Positions 8,613-17,432 of a stretch of 64,000 bases of DNA are shown here, one piece after another. Under the pieces are notes generated by a model. It made no database searches, was not told where the DNA came from, and saw only the letters and a list, made by a program, of their open reading frames with translations. Positions within the stretch are counted from its first letter, which is position 1. The number at the start of each line of letters is the position of its first letter. Both the position numbers and the translations under genes were made by a program. Origin of the DNA: Nocardia australiensis (GTDB taxonomy: Bacteria; Actinomycetota; Actinomycetes; Mycobacteriales; Mycobacteriaceae); the NCBI RefSeq assembly GCF_020733705.1, contig NZ_JAJFZM010000002.1:806001-870000 (forward strand), in the 5' to 3' direction.

Positions 8613-8948
8613 ATGAGGTATGTCTTGCTGATCTGTGACGACGAGACGTCTGTGCCGAGCCCGGCGGAGGTCGCGGCGGATCCGGCGTATCAGGCGTATG
8701 GGGCGGAGGTGGATCGGCGGGGAGCCATTCTCGGTGGTGCGCGGTTGCGTCCGGTGGCGGATGCGACGACGGTCCGTGTCCGTGATGGGGAGACGCTGGT
8801 GTCCGATGGTCCGTTCGCGGAGACGAAGGACTTCATCGGCGGTATCGACATCATCGAGTGCGTCGATCTGGACGAGGCGCTCGCGATCGCGGCACGGCAC
8901 CCCTACGCGAGCCGGGGTTGTGTCGAGGTCCGCCCCGTCTGGGAATGA
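8613..8948 (+). CDS. YciI/DGPF-domain protein
   Basis: A 111-residue protein that begins MRYVLLICDDET and contains LVSDGPFAETKDFIGGIDII, the DGPF motif. It ends with a segment on the DLDEALAIAARHPYA pattern. DGPF/YciI proteins are small ferredoxin-fold proteins. They are typically encoded beside ECF42-type sigma factors, and that is so here: the sigma start overlaps this stop as ATGA at 8945-8948. ATG 8613 was chosen because the family starts with MRYxxLI. The function is unknown; a regulatory or sensing role with the sigma factor is inferred. Confidence 0.9.
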   Translation: MRYVLLICDDETSVPSPAEVAADPAYQAYGAEVDRRGAILGGARLRPVADATTVRVRDGETLVSDGPFAETKDFIGGIDIIECVDLDEALAIAARHPYASRGCVEVRPVWE

Positions 8949-10165
8949 CCGCGACGGAGGCGGTTCGTGCCGCGGTCGATGCGGCGTATCGGGAGGAATG
9001 GAGCCAAGTGGTCGCCACGCTGATCGGGCTGACCGGGAACTGGGATCTGGCGGAGGACTGCGCGCAGGACGCGTTCGCCGCCGCGTTGGCGACATGGGCG
9101 CGCGATGGCGTTCCGGATCGTCCGGGTGCGTGGCTGACGACGACGGCACGTCACCGGGTGACTGATCGGCTGCGGCGGGACGCAACGGGGGCGGCGAAGT
9201 TGCGGCAGCTTGCTGTGCTGGAGCGGAATCCGATCGAGGGGGAGGACCGCGCGGAGATTCCGGACGAGCGGCTGCGGCTGATCTTCACGTGCTGCCATCC
9301 CGCGCTGCCGTTCCCGTCCCGGGTCGCCCTGACGCTACGGACGCTGGCGGGGCTGAGCACGGGTGAGATCGCCAGGGCGTTCCTGACCACCGAATCGACG
9401 ATGGCGCAACGCCTGGTACGGGCCAAGCGCAAGATCGTCGAGGCCGGGATACCGTACCGGGTTCCACCGGCGGAGCTCCTGTCGCCCCGGCTGACAGCTG
9501 TCCTCGCGGTGCTGTACCTGATCTTCAACGAGGGCTACGACGAAGAAGACGGGCGCGGGGCACTGGCCGCTGAGGGGATCCACCTCGCCCGGACGCTGGT
9601 CGGTCTGATGCCGGCCGAGCCTGAGGCGCGCGGCCTGTTGGCGTTGATGCTTCTGCTCGAGGCCCGCCGCGCGAATCGCACCGACGACGGCGTGCTGGTC
9701 ACGTTGGAAAACCAGGACCGATCCCGGTGGGATCGCGCGCTGATCGCCGAAGGCCTTACGACGCTCGACGAAGTGTTGGCCGTGCGACGCTCCGGGCCGT
9801 ATCAGGTGCAGGCCGCGATTGCCGCCTGTCACGCCACTGCGCCCGACGCCGCAGCTACCGACTGGCCGCAGATCGCGGCCCTCTATGCGGAGCTCATGCG
9901 GTTGGCGCCATCTCCCGTGGTGGCCCTCAATCGCGCCGTGGCGATCGCGATGGCCGACGGCATCCCCGCCGGACTCGCCCTCGTCGACGAGCTCACCGAG
10001 TCCGGCGAGCTCGATGGCTACTACCTGCTGCCCGCGACACGGGCCGATCTTCTCCGCCGGGACGGCCGCCTCGCCGCGGCCGCGACGTCCTATGAGGAGG
10101 CGCTGAAACTGGCGCCGACCGACGCTGAACGTCGCTATCTGACGGATCGTCTTTCCGAGCTCTGA
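8945..10165 (+). CDS. ECF42-type RNA polymerase sigma factor with C-terminal TPR-like extension
   Basis: About 406 residues. The N-terminal sigma region 2 reads YREEWSQVVATLIGLTGNWD and then LAEDCAQDAFAAALATWARD. Region 4 is near residues 125-180 (ALTLRTLAGLSTGEIARAFL, TESTMAQRLVRAKRKI). A long C-terminal helical region contains ALLSPRL-, FNEGY-type and ALNRAVAIAMADG patterns of the ECF42 group, which has a TPR-like extension instead of an anti-sigma factor. The start overlaps the DGPF stop, so the two are translationally coupled. The following SRPBCC and MFS genes are likely targets or partners. No anti-sigma gene is seen. Confidence 0.92.
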   Translation: MTATEAVRAAVDAAYREEWSQVVATLIGLTGNWDLAEDCAQDAFAAALATWARDGVPDRPGAWLTTTARHRVTDRLRRDATGAAKLRQLAVLERNPIEGEDRAEIPDERLRLIFTCCHPALPFPSRVALTLRTLAGLSTGEIARAFLTTESTMAQRLVRAKRKIVEAGIPYRVPPAELLSPRLTAVLAVLYLIFNEGYDEEDGRGALAAEGIHLARTLVGLMPAEPEARGLLALMLLLEARRANRTDDGVLVTLENQDRSRWDRALIAEGLTTLDEVLAVRRSGPYQVQAAIAACHATAPDAAATDWPQIAALYAELMRLAPSPVVALNRAVAIAMADGIPAGLALVDELTESGELDGYYLLPATRADLLRRDGRLAAAATSYEEALKLAPTDAERRYLTDRLSEL

Positions 10166-10279
10166 CCAGTACAAAGGCCATCACAGCCGAATTTTTCGAA
10201 GTTTTTTTCCGGTCGATGTCGATCCTGGGCGGCCTCCTTCGTCGGTGGGGCGAAACCACCCGAGAGAGAGGCAACGACG

Positions 10280-10768
10280 ATGTCGGACACCGAGTACCTG
10301 ACCGCCACCATGACCGTCGACCGGACGCCGGAACAGGTCTTCGAGGCCATTACCAACGTCCGCGGCTGGTGGAGCGAGAACCTCATCGGCCACTCTGCCG
10401 CCCTGCACGACGAGTTCGTCTTCACCGACGACAGCGAATACGCCGGTGAGACCGTCCGAGCCAAGAAGGGCCTTCGTTTCGCCCGGTTCCAGATCACCGA
10501 GTTCGTGCCCGGCCGACGGGTGGTCTGGCACGTCGTGGACTCCGACTTCATCGACGACCGTGACGAGTGGACCGACACCGACGTCACCTTCGACATCACC
10601 ACCACCGCGCAGGGCACGACGCTGCATTTCACGCACGAAGGCCTCACCGCGGCGGAATCCGCCTGCTTCGAAGCGTGCTCGCGCGCCTGGACCTTCTTCA
10701 TCACCACGAGCCTGCCGCAGCTGCTCACCACCGGCGCCGGCCAGCCCATTGCGAGCTACCGCCGGTGA
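10280..10768 (+). CDS. SRPBCC/AHSA1-like domain protein
   Basis: A 162-residue protein with the START/Bet v1-like pattern. It begins TATMTVDRTPEQVFEAITNV, then RGWWSENLIGHS, and has a hydrophobic C-terminal helix with TSLPQLLTTG. A ribosome site (AGAGAGGCAACG) precedes ATG 10280. Such proteins form a hydrophobic cavity, and many are encoded next to DGPF/ECF sigma pairs, as here. The ligand is unknown. It lies 114 bp after the sigma gene and 30 bp before the MFS gene on the same strand, so it is probably part of the same transcription unit. Confidence 0.85.
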   Translation: MSDTEYLTATMTVDRTPEQVFEAITNVRGWWSENLIGHSAALHDEFVFTDDSEYAGETVRAKKGLRFARFQITEFVPGRRVVWHVVDSDFIDDRDEWTDTDVTFDITTTAQGTTLHFTHEGLTAAESACFEACSRAWTFFITTSLPQLLTTGAGQPIASYRR

Positions 10769-10798
10769 AACGCCGCGAGCTGAAAGGACACCGAACCC

Positions 10799-12274
10799 AT
10801 GTCTGACACGCACAGCCCCGGGGAAACCGCCGCTAGTAGGGTGACCTCCACGCGCCGGCAGAAGCCGGGCCCTCGCCAAGGGCTCGTGCTGGTACTGGCG
10901 TGCGCCGCCATGGCGATGGTGGGCCTCGACATCGCCATCGTAAACGTGGCCCTGCCCTCGATCCAGCGAGACCTCGCAATCAGTCAAGGCGGTTTGCAGT
11001 GGGTTGTCGTCGCCTATGGTCTCCTGCTCGGCGGATTCCTCCTCGTCGGTGGCCGGATGACCGACCTGCTAGGACAAAGTCGCGTCTTGCTCGCCGGCCT
11101 CGGCTTGTTCACCGCCGCGTCACTGGTGGCGGGCGTGGCGCAGCACAGCGGCGTGCTGATCGCGGCGCGTGGGCTCCAGGGGTTGGGCGGTGCGCTCATC
11201 GCACCGGCAGTCTTATCGCTGCTGGCTGTCACCTTCCGTGAAGGGCGGGAACGCAATCGGGCTCTCGGCATCGTCGGAGCCGTCGGCGGAGTAGCCGGAA
11301 CGGTGGGCGTTGTCGCTAGTGGTCTCATTGCCGCTGGTCCGGGCTGGCGGTGGGCGTTCTTCATCAACGTTCCCGCTGGCCTCGCGCTCATCGCACTCGC
11401 CATCACCTGCCTTGCGGCCGATGAGCCCCGTGGCCGTTCCGGGCGGCTCGATGTCGCAGCGGCCAGCACGGTGACCGGCGGACTGCTGACGGTCGTCTAC
11501 GCACTCCACCATGCCTCCACCCACGGATGGACCTCCGCCGGCACGCTGGCGTGGTTCATCGCGGCCGGCGTGCTGATGACCGTGTTCGTGTGGTCGGAGA
11601 AGCGTTCACCAGCCCCGCTCGTACCGGCCAGGGCGCTGAGGAACCGCACGCTCGTCGCGGCGAACCTCACCGCGCTGCTCGCATTCGGCGCGTTCTTCTC
11701 GTTCATCTTCATCGGATCGCTGCTGATGCAGCAGAAACTCGGCTACTCAGCAGCGCGAACAGGCCTGGCGTGGCTGGCTACGACAACGACCGGGTTCGGG
11801 GTCGCGTGGGCCGTCGGCCGTCTCGCAGCCGCCGTGGGCGTCCGGCGCCTGCTGGTAACCGGCCTGACGCTAGAGGTCGTCGGAGTGCTGTGGCTTATTC
11901 GGGTCCCCGTCGACGCCGTCTACCTCACCGACCTGCTTCCGGCGTTCTTGGTCGCTGGACTAGGATTTGGGGTCTGCGGGCCCTCGCTCCAGATCGCCGC
12001 GCTGTCCGGTGTCACCGAATCGGAATCTGGACTAGCATCGGGCTTGCTTGAGACGATGCGCGAGATCGGTGGCGCGGCAAGCGTCGCCGCCGTATCAACA
12101 GTCTTTGTGGCCGGAACTGGCCTCGACGGCTTCCACGCCGCGTTCGCCGCTATCGCAATCCTGGCCGGTCTCGGAGCTATCGTCGCAGCAACCGGCTTCC
12201 GACCCGGCGCGAGGCCGCTCGCCTGCGGTGCGACGGCGATGATCAGCCCGTCTCGGTCGAGGTCATCTGCGTAG
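10799..12274 (+). CDS. DHA2-type (14-TM) MFS drug transporter, altered C-terminus
   Basis: About 491 residues. It has a cytoplasmic basic leader, then CAAMAMVGLDIAIVNVALPS, the DHA2 motif of drug/H+ antiporters, and then GGLQWVVVAYGLLLGGFLLV. Transmembrane segments continue to about residue 475. It follows the SRPBCC gene by 30 bp. The last 13 or so codons (after about 12235) are antisense to a DUF2399 remnant on the other strand, so the native tail was lost and replaced by read-through. All transmembrane segments seem kept, and the transporter may still work. The substrate is unknown. Confidence 0.88.
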   Translation: MSDTHSPGETAASRVTSTRRQKPGPRQGLVLVLACAAMAMVGLDIAIVNVALPSIQRDLAISQGGLQWVVVAYGLLLGGFLLVGGRMTDLLGQSRVLLAGLGLFTAASLVAGVAQHSGVLIAARGLQGLGGALIAPAVLSLLAVTFREGRERNRALGIVGAVGGVAGTVGVVASGLIAAGPGWRWAFFINVPAGLALIALAITCLAADEPRGRSGRLDVAAASTVTGGLLTVVYALHHASTHGWTSAGTLAWFIAAGVLMTVFVWSEKRSPAPLVPARALRNRTLVAANLTALLAFGAFFSFIFIGSLLMQQKLGYSAARTGLAWLATTTTGFGVAWAVGRLAAAVGVRRLLVTGLTLEVVGVLWLIRVPVDAVYLTDLLPAFLVAGLGFGVCGPSLQIAALSGVTESESGLASGLLETMREIGGAASVAAVSTVFVAGTGLDGFHAAFAAIAILAGLGAIVAATGFRPGARPLACGATAMISPSRSRSSA

Positions 12275-12759
12275 CGCAAGGGAACTCCGCAGTCAATGGC
12301 GCGTTGTGGGAAAGCGTGATCGACGGCTCGCAGGTGCCCGCTGGTGCAGGCCAGCGGGTTCCTGAATCCGATTGCCATGGCGGCTTCGAGAACCGAGGGG
12401 TTTTCCACTATTAGCAGGGGAGAGGGTTGGAGGTTCGGAGGATGGACCGTGAGGTCGTAAAGCGTTAGTGACATTGGACCTCCGCCGAGTCGAAGGCGTT
12501 GGTCCACAACCCCGTTCCCGGTTGCCTGCACGTTAAGTACGAGCACGGTCGTGGAGAGTCTGTCGGCTGAGATGCTGGCTTTGGCCAGCAGGGCACGCAC
12601 CATGTCGGGTCGAGTCGGATCGGGCTGGCCGTACAGTTCCGCAACCGCTTCCACGAGGCGGCGTCCGGTGAGGGTGTTCAGGTCGAAAGCGTTCGGATCG
12701 CCCGCGCAGTCGTATGCCAGCTTCGCCAACGTCAATGGTGCCGCCCCGAAATGGCGCAA
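12235..12759 (-). pseudogene. TIGR02679/DUF2399 (JetD-like, Wadjet type II nuclease) fragment
   Basis: About 175 residues on the minus strand. It begins MRHFGAAPLTLAKLAYDCAG and contains PLLIVENPSVLEAAMAIGFR and NPLACTSGHLRAVDHAF. It ends VPLRYADDLDRDGLIIA. The ENPSV...CTSG...RYxxDxDxxGxxI series is the Toprim-like core of DUF2399 proteins, the nuclease subunit (JetD) of Wadjet-type plasmid defence. The N-terminal half and the last part of the core are missing. No jetA, jetB or jetC genes are in the window. It is a relic and not a working system. Confidence 0.7.
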
Positions 12760-12789
12760 AGTCTCAGCAATCCTCGGGCTCTACCGAAA

Positions 12790-13030
12790 CTCTCAACAAG
12801 CCCGCGATCTCATACGGCATCTCGGCCCCAACACTGAATTCCGTCGCCTCTGGGCCTCGAGTCTCGACGTGAACTACGGCCGCGACAGCGATGCCCTGCT
12901 CCACGTCCGCGACCCCACGAACGGCGAACTAGTCTCCTACCGGCTCAGCATCGCCCCAATGGTCGAGGACATGACGGTCCTGCTCGTTACCGCAATTCCT
13001 GTGTCCTGTCTCGCTGACGTCGACAGCTGA
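12790..13030 (+). pseudogene. C-terminal fragment of an XRE/MmyB-type regulator
   Basis: About 80 residues read LGPNTEFRRLWASSLDVNYG, then a GELVSYRLSIAP stretch and VLLVTAIPVS. This follows the SxEFRxLWAxHDV...GELxLxYExL...LVxYTAEP pattern of MmyB-like ligand domains in actinobacterial helix-turn-helix regulators. The N-terminal DNA-binding half is missing and replaced by antisense of the DUF2399 remnant. The match is weaker than that of the second such fragment at 33036. Confidence 0.5.
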
Positions 13031-13242
13031 GGCTGAGCGGCAAGTGGTAGATTCATAGGCGGTCCGCCGCACCTATGTCTGATGTGGGTTGCGAACCCAG
13101 CGGCGGCCGAATCAGGATTCCTGGTCGCGAAGCACGCGACCATCCCGGTGCCGGTTCCTTCCGGCGAACCGTTTCCGAACCACCACCAGCAGATCGGTTC
13201 TGTCTGGCGTGCGCCGGACCGGCCAAGAAGGGACCAGCTGCC

Positions 13243-13725
13243 ATGACCACCTCAGTCCGCACCCCCGCCACCGAACGAGAACTGCTCGAGAACATGCTCG
13301 ACCAGGCACGCACCGATCTCATCGATACGGTGCGCGGCCTGTCCGAAACCGACGCCAGGAGACGCCTCGTACCCTCGCAGACAACCCCGATTACCCTGAT
13401 CAAACACGCCACGTTCGCCGAGCGAATGTGGTTTCAGCGCACGCTGGGGCGACTCGCCGACAGTGACTGCGACGGCCCGCTGTGGGCACACGGCGGGTTC
13501 GAGGTGGGCGATGACGAGACCGTAGCTGAGGTGATCGCGGAGTTCGAACGCGCCAGCGCCCGAGCCAGGTCTATCGCAGCGCGGATTCCTCTGGACGAGA
13601 CCCGCGAGCATCCACATGTGGCAGGCGTGGTCAGCCTTCGCTGGATCTATGTGTTCATGACCGCCGAGTTCGCCCGGCACGCCGGCCACGGAGACATCCT
13701 GCGCGAACAAATCGAGGCCCGATGA
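13243..13725 (+). CDS. DinB/DUF664 family protein
   Basis: About 160 residues. The pattern RELLENMLDQARTDLIDTVR, then TPITLIKHATFAERMWFQRT and, near the end, FMTAEFARHAGHGDILREQI is that of DUF664/DinB four-helix proteins. They have metal-binding histidines at the H of LIKHAT and in the final EFARHAGHGDI. ATG 13243 was chosen because it follows GAAGGGACCAGCTGCC and begins at the conserved domain. Members include mycothiol- or bacillithiol-dependent transferases. A thiol-dependent detoxification role is possible but not shown. Confidence 0.88.
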   Translation: MTTSVRTPATERELLENMLDQARTDLIDTVRGLSETDARRRLVPSQTTPITLIKHATFAERMWFQRTLGRLADSDCDGPLWAHGGFEVGDDETVAEVIAEFERASARARSIAARIPLDETREHPHVAGVVSLRWIYVFMTAEFARHAGHGDILREQIEAR

Positions 13726-13979
13726 CTCCCTGTGAGGCACCCAGTTCAGCGCGTTGTCCTTGCTTCGCTTTCAATGAGACAAGACAATGAGCTATTCCGG
13801 GTAGCGGCGTGTCGTGGTGGCCGAGCGGTGAGGGCGGTGCTGGTGAGGTAGTGCCGGATCTTTTCGAGCTGTCTCGTTGATCCGGCTTGCCCACGACCGA
13901 TGAGTTTCGGGGCTCCGGTCCGTCCAAGAGGTCGAGGTCGATCCTCGTCATCCAGAGACCACAGGACAGGAGTACAAGG

Positions 13980-14160
13980 ATGCGTTTGACGGTTACGACG
14001 TTCATGACCTTGGATGGAGTGGTGCAGGGCCGGGAGCGCCTGATGAGGACCGTAGTGAGGGGTTCGAGCAGGGCGGTTGGCTGGTCCCGTATGCGGACGA
14101 TGACATGGGTGAGCTCATCGGTACCCGATTTGCCAAGGCCGAAGCGTTCCTCCTCGTGAA
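13980..14160 (+). pseudogene. RibD-type dihydrofolate reductase-like fragment with frameshift
   Basis: It begins MRLTVTTFMTLDGVVQG, the typical N-terminus of RibD C-domain/DHFR-like small reductases. A base is missing near 14029. In the next frame the sequence resumes PGAPDEDRSEGFEQGGWLVP and continues YADDDMGELIGTRFAKAEAF before diverging near 14157. About 60 of some 190 residues remain. The substrate of such proteins is usually unknown. Confidence 0.75.
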
Positions 14161-14465
14161 TCACCCCGGCTTTTCCGGAGACTTCCGCACAAGCAGCCGC
14201 CAAATCGCATGGTGTACATATCCTTTCACGTAGTCATTCTGGATTAGATGCTCTGCGTTCGGACGCCATGATCAGATCAAGTGTGCTCCGGGGGTCTTAG
14301 TGGAAGGCCGCAGCGGAACTACCGCTGCGGGTCGTTGCGGGCGTGTCGAGACCGCGCCCTGCTGAACCAGAAGGACGGCGGTGGCGAGCACGACCTGCTC
14401 GGCGCGGCGCAGGCAATGCTCAGTTGCCAGGCCAGAAACTGCTCACTTATCGAGGCACACCGGCC
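14161..14465. other. intergenic, nothing recognised
   Basis: About 305 bases between the DHFR scar and the 3' end of the LuxR regulator. No motif, RNA or repeat was seen. Confidence 0.5.
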
Positions 14466-17261
14466 TCATGCGGCGGTGATCCCCTGCAATGCGCCGACGA
14501 GTTCGACGCGGCTGGTGATGCCGAGGCGTGGGTAGATCCGGTAGAGATGCGAGCCGACGGTGCGGTGCGACAGGTAGAGCTTGTCGGCGATTTGGCGGTT
14601 GGTGAGCCCCTCTGCGGCCAGGGCGGCGATCTGCAATTCCTGCGGCGTGAGCTGATCGCGGGCACTGGTGGTCCGCCTGGTGCTGGCTTCGCCCGCGGCA
14701 CGCAGTTCGTTGCGTGCGGCCTCGGCCCACGGATCCGCGCCGAGTGCGTCGAAGGCGTCGCGGGCCGCGCGCAGTGGTTCGCGGGCTTCGCCCATTCGGC
14801 GTTGGCGGCGCAGTCGGCGGCCGTGGTGCAGTTGCAAACGGGCGCGGTAGAGCGGCCAGGAGCCGACATGGCCGTTGATCGCCGCGGCGTAGGCGGCGTC
14901 CGCGTCTGTGTCATCGGCCAGCACCGTGCGGCTGTACTCGTCGACGACGGTGAGCATCGCGGCGGGCAGCCGCTGCGCCAGATCCGGCAGCTGGGCCAGC
15001 AAAAGCCTTGCGGCCTCGGCCTTTTCGGCGGCGACGGCGGCGTCCGCGAGTTCGGGGGCGACCCACCAGCACCGCATCGGGTGGTAGGTGGGGTCCGCGG
15101 GGTCGAAGACACGCTCCAGTGCGGTGTAGGCCTCCTCGACCCGGCCTTGGAGCAGGTGGCCCAGGCCGCGGGTCTGCTGTGCGGCGATCTGGATGCAGCG
15201 CATGCCGGTGGCCAGCGGGCTGGCGGCGATGGCGCGCAGATGGTTGTCCGCAGGTTCGGTTTCGCCGCGCAGGGCGGCGATCATCGCCAGGTTGGTGTGA
15301 CCGGCGACGCCATAGAACTCCTCGCCGGTCTCCTGGGCGAAGGATTGGGCTTCTTCGGTTTCCGCCCGCACCTTGTCCCATTCGCCGAGCCAGATTCGGC
15401 TCCAGTTCCCGGCGCCGAGGATGCCGGCGAGCAGGCCGAGCCGGCCATGGTTGCGGCCGACAGTCGCGGCCGCGTCCATATACGCCGAGCCGCGGCGGAA
15501 ATCGCCGAGGAACAGGGCGGCGCTGCCGAGGAAGCGCATGGCATCGGCGTCGGTGCGGTCGGGGGTCAGCCGGGCGAGGTGGTCGAGGATCGCCGGGCCG
15601 CGGTCCCACGGCACGCTATAGGCGTCGATGGCGAGTACGCGTGGGTCCTGTGCGGGCAGGCCGAGGCTATCGAGTTGCGCCGCAATGGCTTTGCGCGCTC
15701 CCGCGGATGCATCCTGGAAGAAGCAGCGCGACGCGGCCCGCCACAGCAGCTCGGCCGCCAGGTCGATATTGCCCGCACCATGGACCTGCGCGGCGATGTC
15801 GACCAATTCGCGGATCCGGTGTTCGGGGTCTTCGAATCCGTCGAACGAGATGACTTCCTGGGTATTGGCGAGCCTGCCGCGTTCGGTCGGCCCCAATGCG
15901 CTCATGTTCGCTCGGTCCACGAGGCGTTGCGCTTCGCGGCGGCCGCCCACCTCTCCGGTGAGTTCGGCGGCGTACAGCAACAGTGCGTTCGTGCGGTCGG
16001 GGCTCTCGGCGAGTTCCGCCGCGCGGTGCAGTGCCGACACCGCGGTCATGATCGCGCCGCGGGCCCTCGAGCGTTCGGCGTACTGCTCGAGCTGCACGGC
16101 GAGGGTGTCGTCGGCGCCGAGTGTCGCCGCGGCGCGATGCCAGAGCTGCTTGTCGGGGACGTGGGGGAGTGCCTCGGCCAGGCAGCTGTGCGCGCCGAGC
16201 CGCTGCGCCAGCGGCGCGCGGGCGTAGATGGCCGTACGCATCATCGGATGACGGAAACGCATTCCCGCACCGGATAATTCGGCTAGATCGATATCGAGGG
16301 CTTCCTGCAGATGCGCGGTGGTGACCGGAGTGCCCGCCAGTTCGGTGGCGACACGCAACAGGCGCCGCAGATCGCAGGTGACCTCCGCGGCGAGTACGAC
16401 AAGCAATACCCTGGCCGGATCGCTCAGCTCGGCGGAACGGGCGGCGAACGCGGCTTCGAGGCGGGTGGTCAGCGGGAATTCCTCGACCACCCCGTCGGCG
16501 CTGGTCCGGCACAGTGCGCGAGGGAGTTCGGTCAGGGCCAACGGGTTTCCGGCCGCCTGCCCGAGCAGTCGCTGCCGAACGGTGGTGGTCAGCGCGGGGG
16601 CTTGTGCTTCGAGCAGTTCGTTGGCGGCGTTCTCGTCGAGTGGGTCCACGACGAGATCGGGTAGTCCGGCTCGGCTCGCAGGATCCATCTGACCGGTGCG
16701 GGTGGCGGTGAGGGCGAAGATCGCATCCTTGCCGATCCGGCGGGCCAGGAAGCCCAGTGCGTCGGCGCTACAGGTATCCAGCCAATGCAGGTCATCGACG
16801 ATCAGTACGACAGGGCGCCGCGCGGCGGACTCGCCGACCAACTGCAGTGCGGCCAGCGCCAGCGAGTACAAATCCGGCGTCCCCTCGTCCTGCCCGAACG
16901 CCGCACGCAGTGTGCGCTGTTGCGGCGCAGGCAGTTTCGGCACCTCGGACATGAGCGGATGCAACAGCTGATGCAGGGCGGCGAACGGCATGCCCGCTTC
17001 GTTCTCGACGCCGACCGCCGACAAGACGGTCAGTTCCCGTTCGATCGCCGCGTCCCGGACGGTGGCCAACAGTGCCGATTTCCCGATGCCCGCTTCGCCA
17101 CGTAGCACCAGGGCGGACCCGTTACCGGCGACGGCTCGATCGAGTCGATCGTGCAGCATCGCCAGGTATCGCTCGCGCCCGACCAGCCCCCGGGAGCCTG
17201 CGGGTGTGGTCGCCAGGACGTCGCTGGAGCTGAACGCCGACTTCGAGATCTCGCTACCCAC
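14466..17261 (-). CDS. giant LuxR-family (LAL/MalT-like) ATP-binding transcriptional regulator
   Basis: A 931-residue protein. An AAA/STAND NTPase domain is at the N-terminus with Walker A GEAGIGKS (residues 55-62) and Walker B VVLIVDDLHWLD near 155. A long helical, TPR-like middle region follows. The C-terminal LuxR helix-turn-helix reads LTPQELQIAALAAEGLTNRQ and IADKLYLSHRTVGSHLYRIY (about 868-925). LAL regulators are ATP-dependent activators of nearby operons. It diverges from three alpha/beta hydrolase genes with 171 bp between starts, so those are probable targets. The reading frame is full length. Confidence 0.92.
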   Translation of the reverse strand: MGSEISKSAFSSSDVLATTPAGSRGLVGRERYLAMLHDRLDRAVAGNGSALVLRGEAGIGKSALLATVRDAAIERELTVLSAVGVENEAGMPFAALHQLLHPLMSEVPKLPAPQQRTLRAAFGQDEGTPDLYSLALAALQLVGESAARRPVVLIVDDLHWLDTCSADALGFLARRIGKDAIFALTATRTGQMDPASRAGLPDLVVDPLDENAANELLEAQAPALTTTVRQRLLGQAAGNPLALTELPRALCRTSADGVVEEFPLTTRLEAAFAARSAELSDPARVLLVVLAAEVTCDLRRLLRVATELAGTPVTTAHLQEALDIDLAELSGAGMRFRHPMMRTAIYARAPLAQRLGAHSCLAEALPHVPDKQLWHRAAATLGADDTLAVQLEQYAERSRARGAIMTAVSALHRAAELAESPDRTNALLLYAAELTGEVGGRREAQRLVDRANMSALGPTERGRLANTQEVISFDGFEDPEHRIRELVDIAAQVHGAGNIDLAAELLWRAASRCFFQDASAGARKAIAAQLDSLGLPAQDPRVLAIDAYSVPWDRGPAILDHLARLTPDRTDADAMRFLGSAALFLGDFRRGSAYMDAAATVGRNHGRLGLLAGILGAGNWSRIWLGEWDKVRAETEEAQSFAQETGEEFYGVAGHTNLAMIAALRGETEPADNHLRAIAASPLATGMRCIQIAAQQTRGLGHLLQGRVEEAYTALERVFDPADPTYHPMRCWWVAPELADAAVAAEKAEAARLLLAQLPDLAQRLPAAMLTVVDEYSRTVLADDTDADAAYAAAINGHVGSWPLYRARLQLHHGRRLRRQRRMGEAREPLRAARDAFDALGADPWAEAARNELRAAGEASTRRTTSARDQLTPQELQIAALAAEGLTNRQIADKLYLSHRTVGSHLYRIYPRLGITSRVELVGALQGITAA

Positions 17262-17432
17262 TGCTGAATCCTGACAGAGAATCCGCCGTCCGACAACGCG
17301 ATGGTGGAGGTCGTCGCGTTGCCACGGGATCCGACCGAATCATCGGGCAGTACGACTGAGTAGCCGGTGCAGTCATCGATGCAGTCATTCTGCTGATTCG
17401 CGGGAGGTGGTTGGATCCATAAATTCGGTGCC
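17262..17432. promoter_or_regulatory. divergent promoter region, LuxR regulator / hydrolase operon
   Basis: A 171-bp gap between divergent starts. Promoters for both directions should be here. I cannot assign a specific operator by eye. Confidence 0.4.

Noticed and set aside
9335..10174. Long open frame antisense to the sigma factor
   Set aside because: It has no family character; GC-rich coding sequence often leaves a long open antisense frame.
12235..12759. An active Wadjet defence system
   Set aside because: Only a fragment of the JetD-like gene is present and no SMC-like or accessory subunits are in the window.
14343..16277. A 644-residue plus-strand open frame
   Set aside because: It is antisense to the LAL regulator, whose domains on the minus strand are clear.
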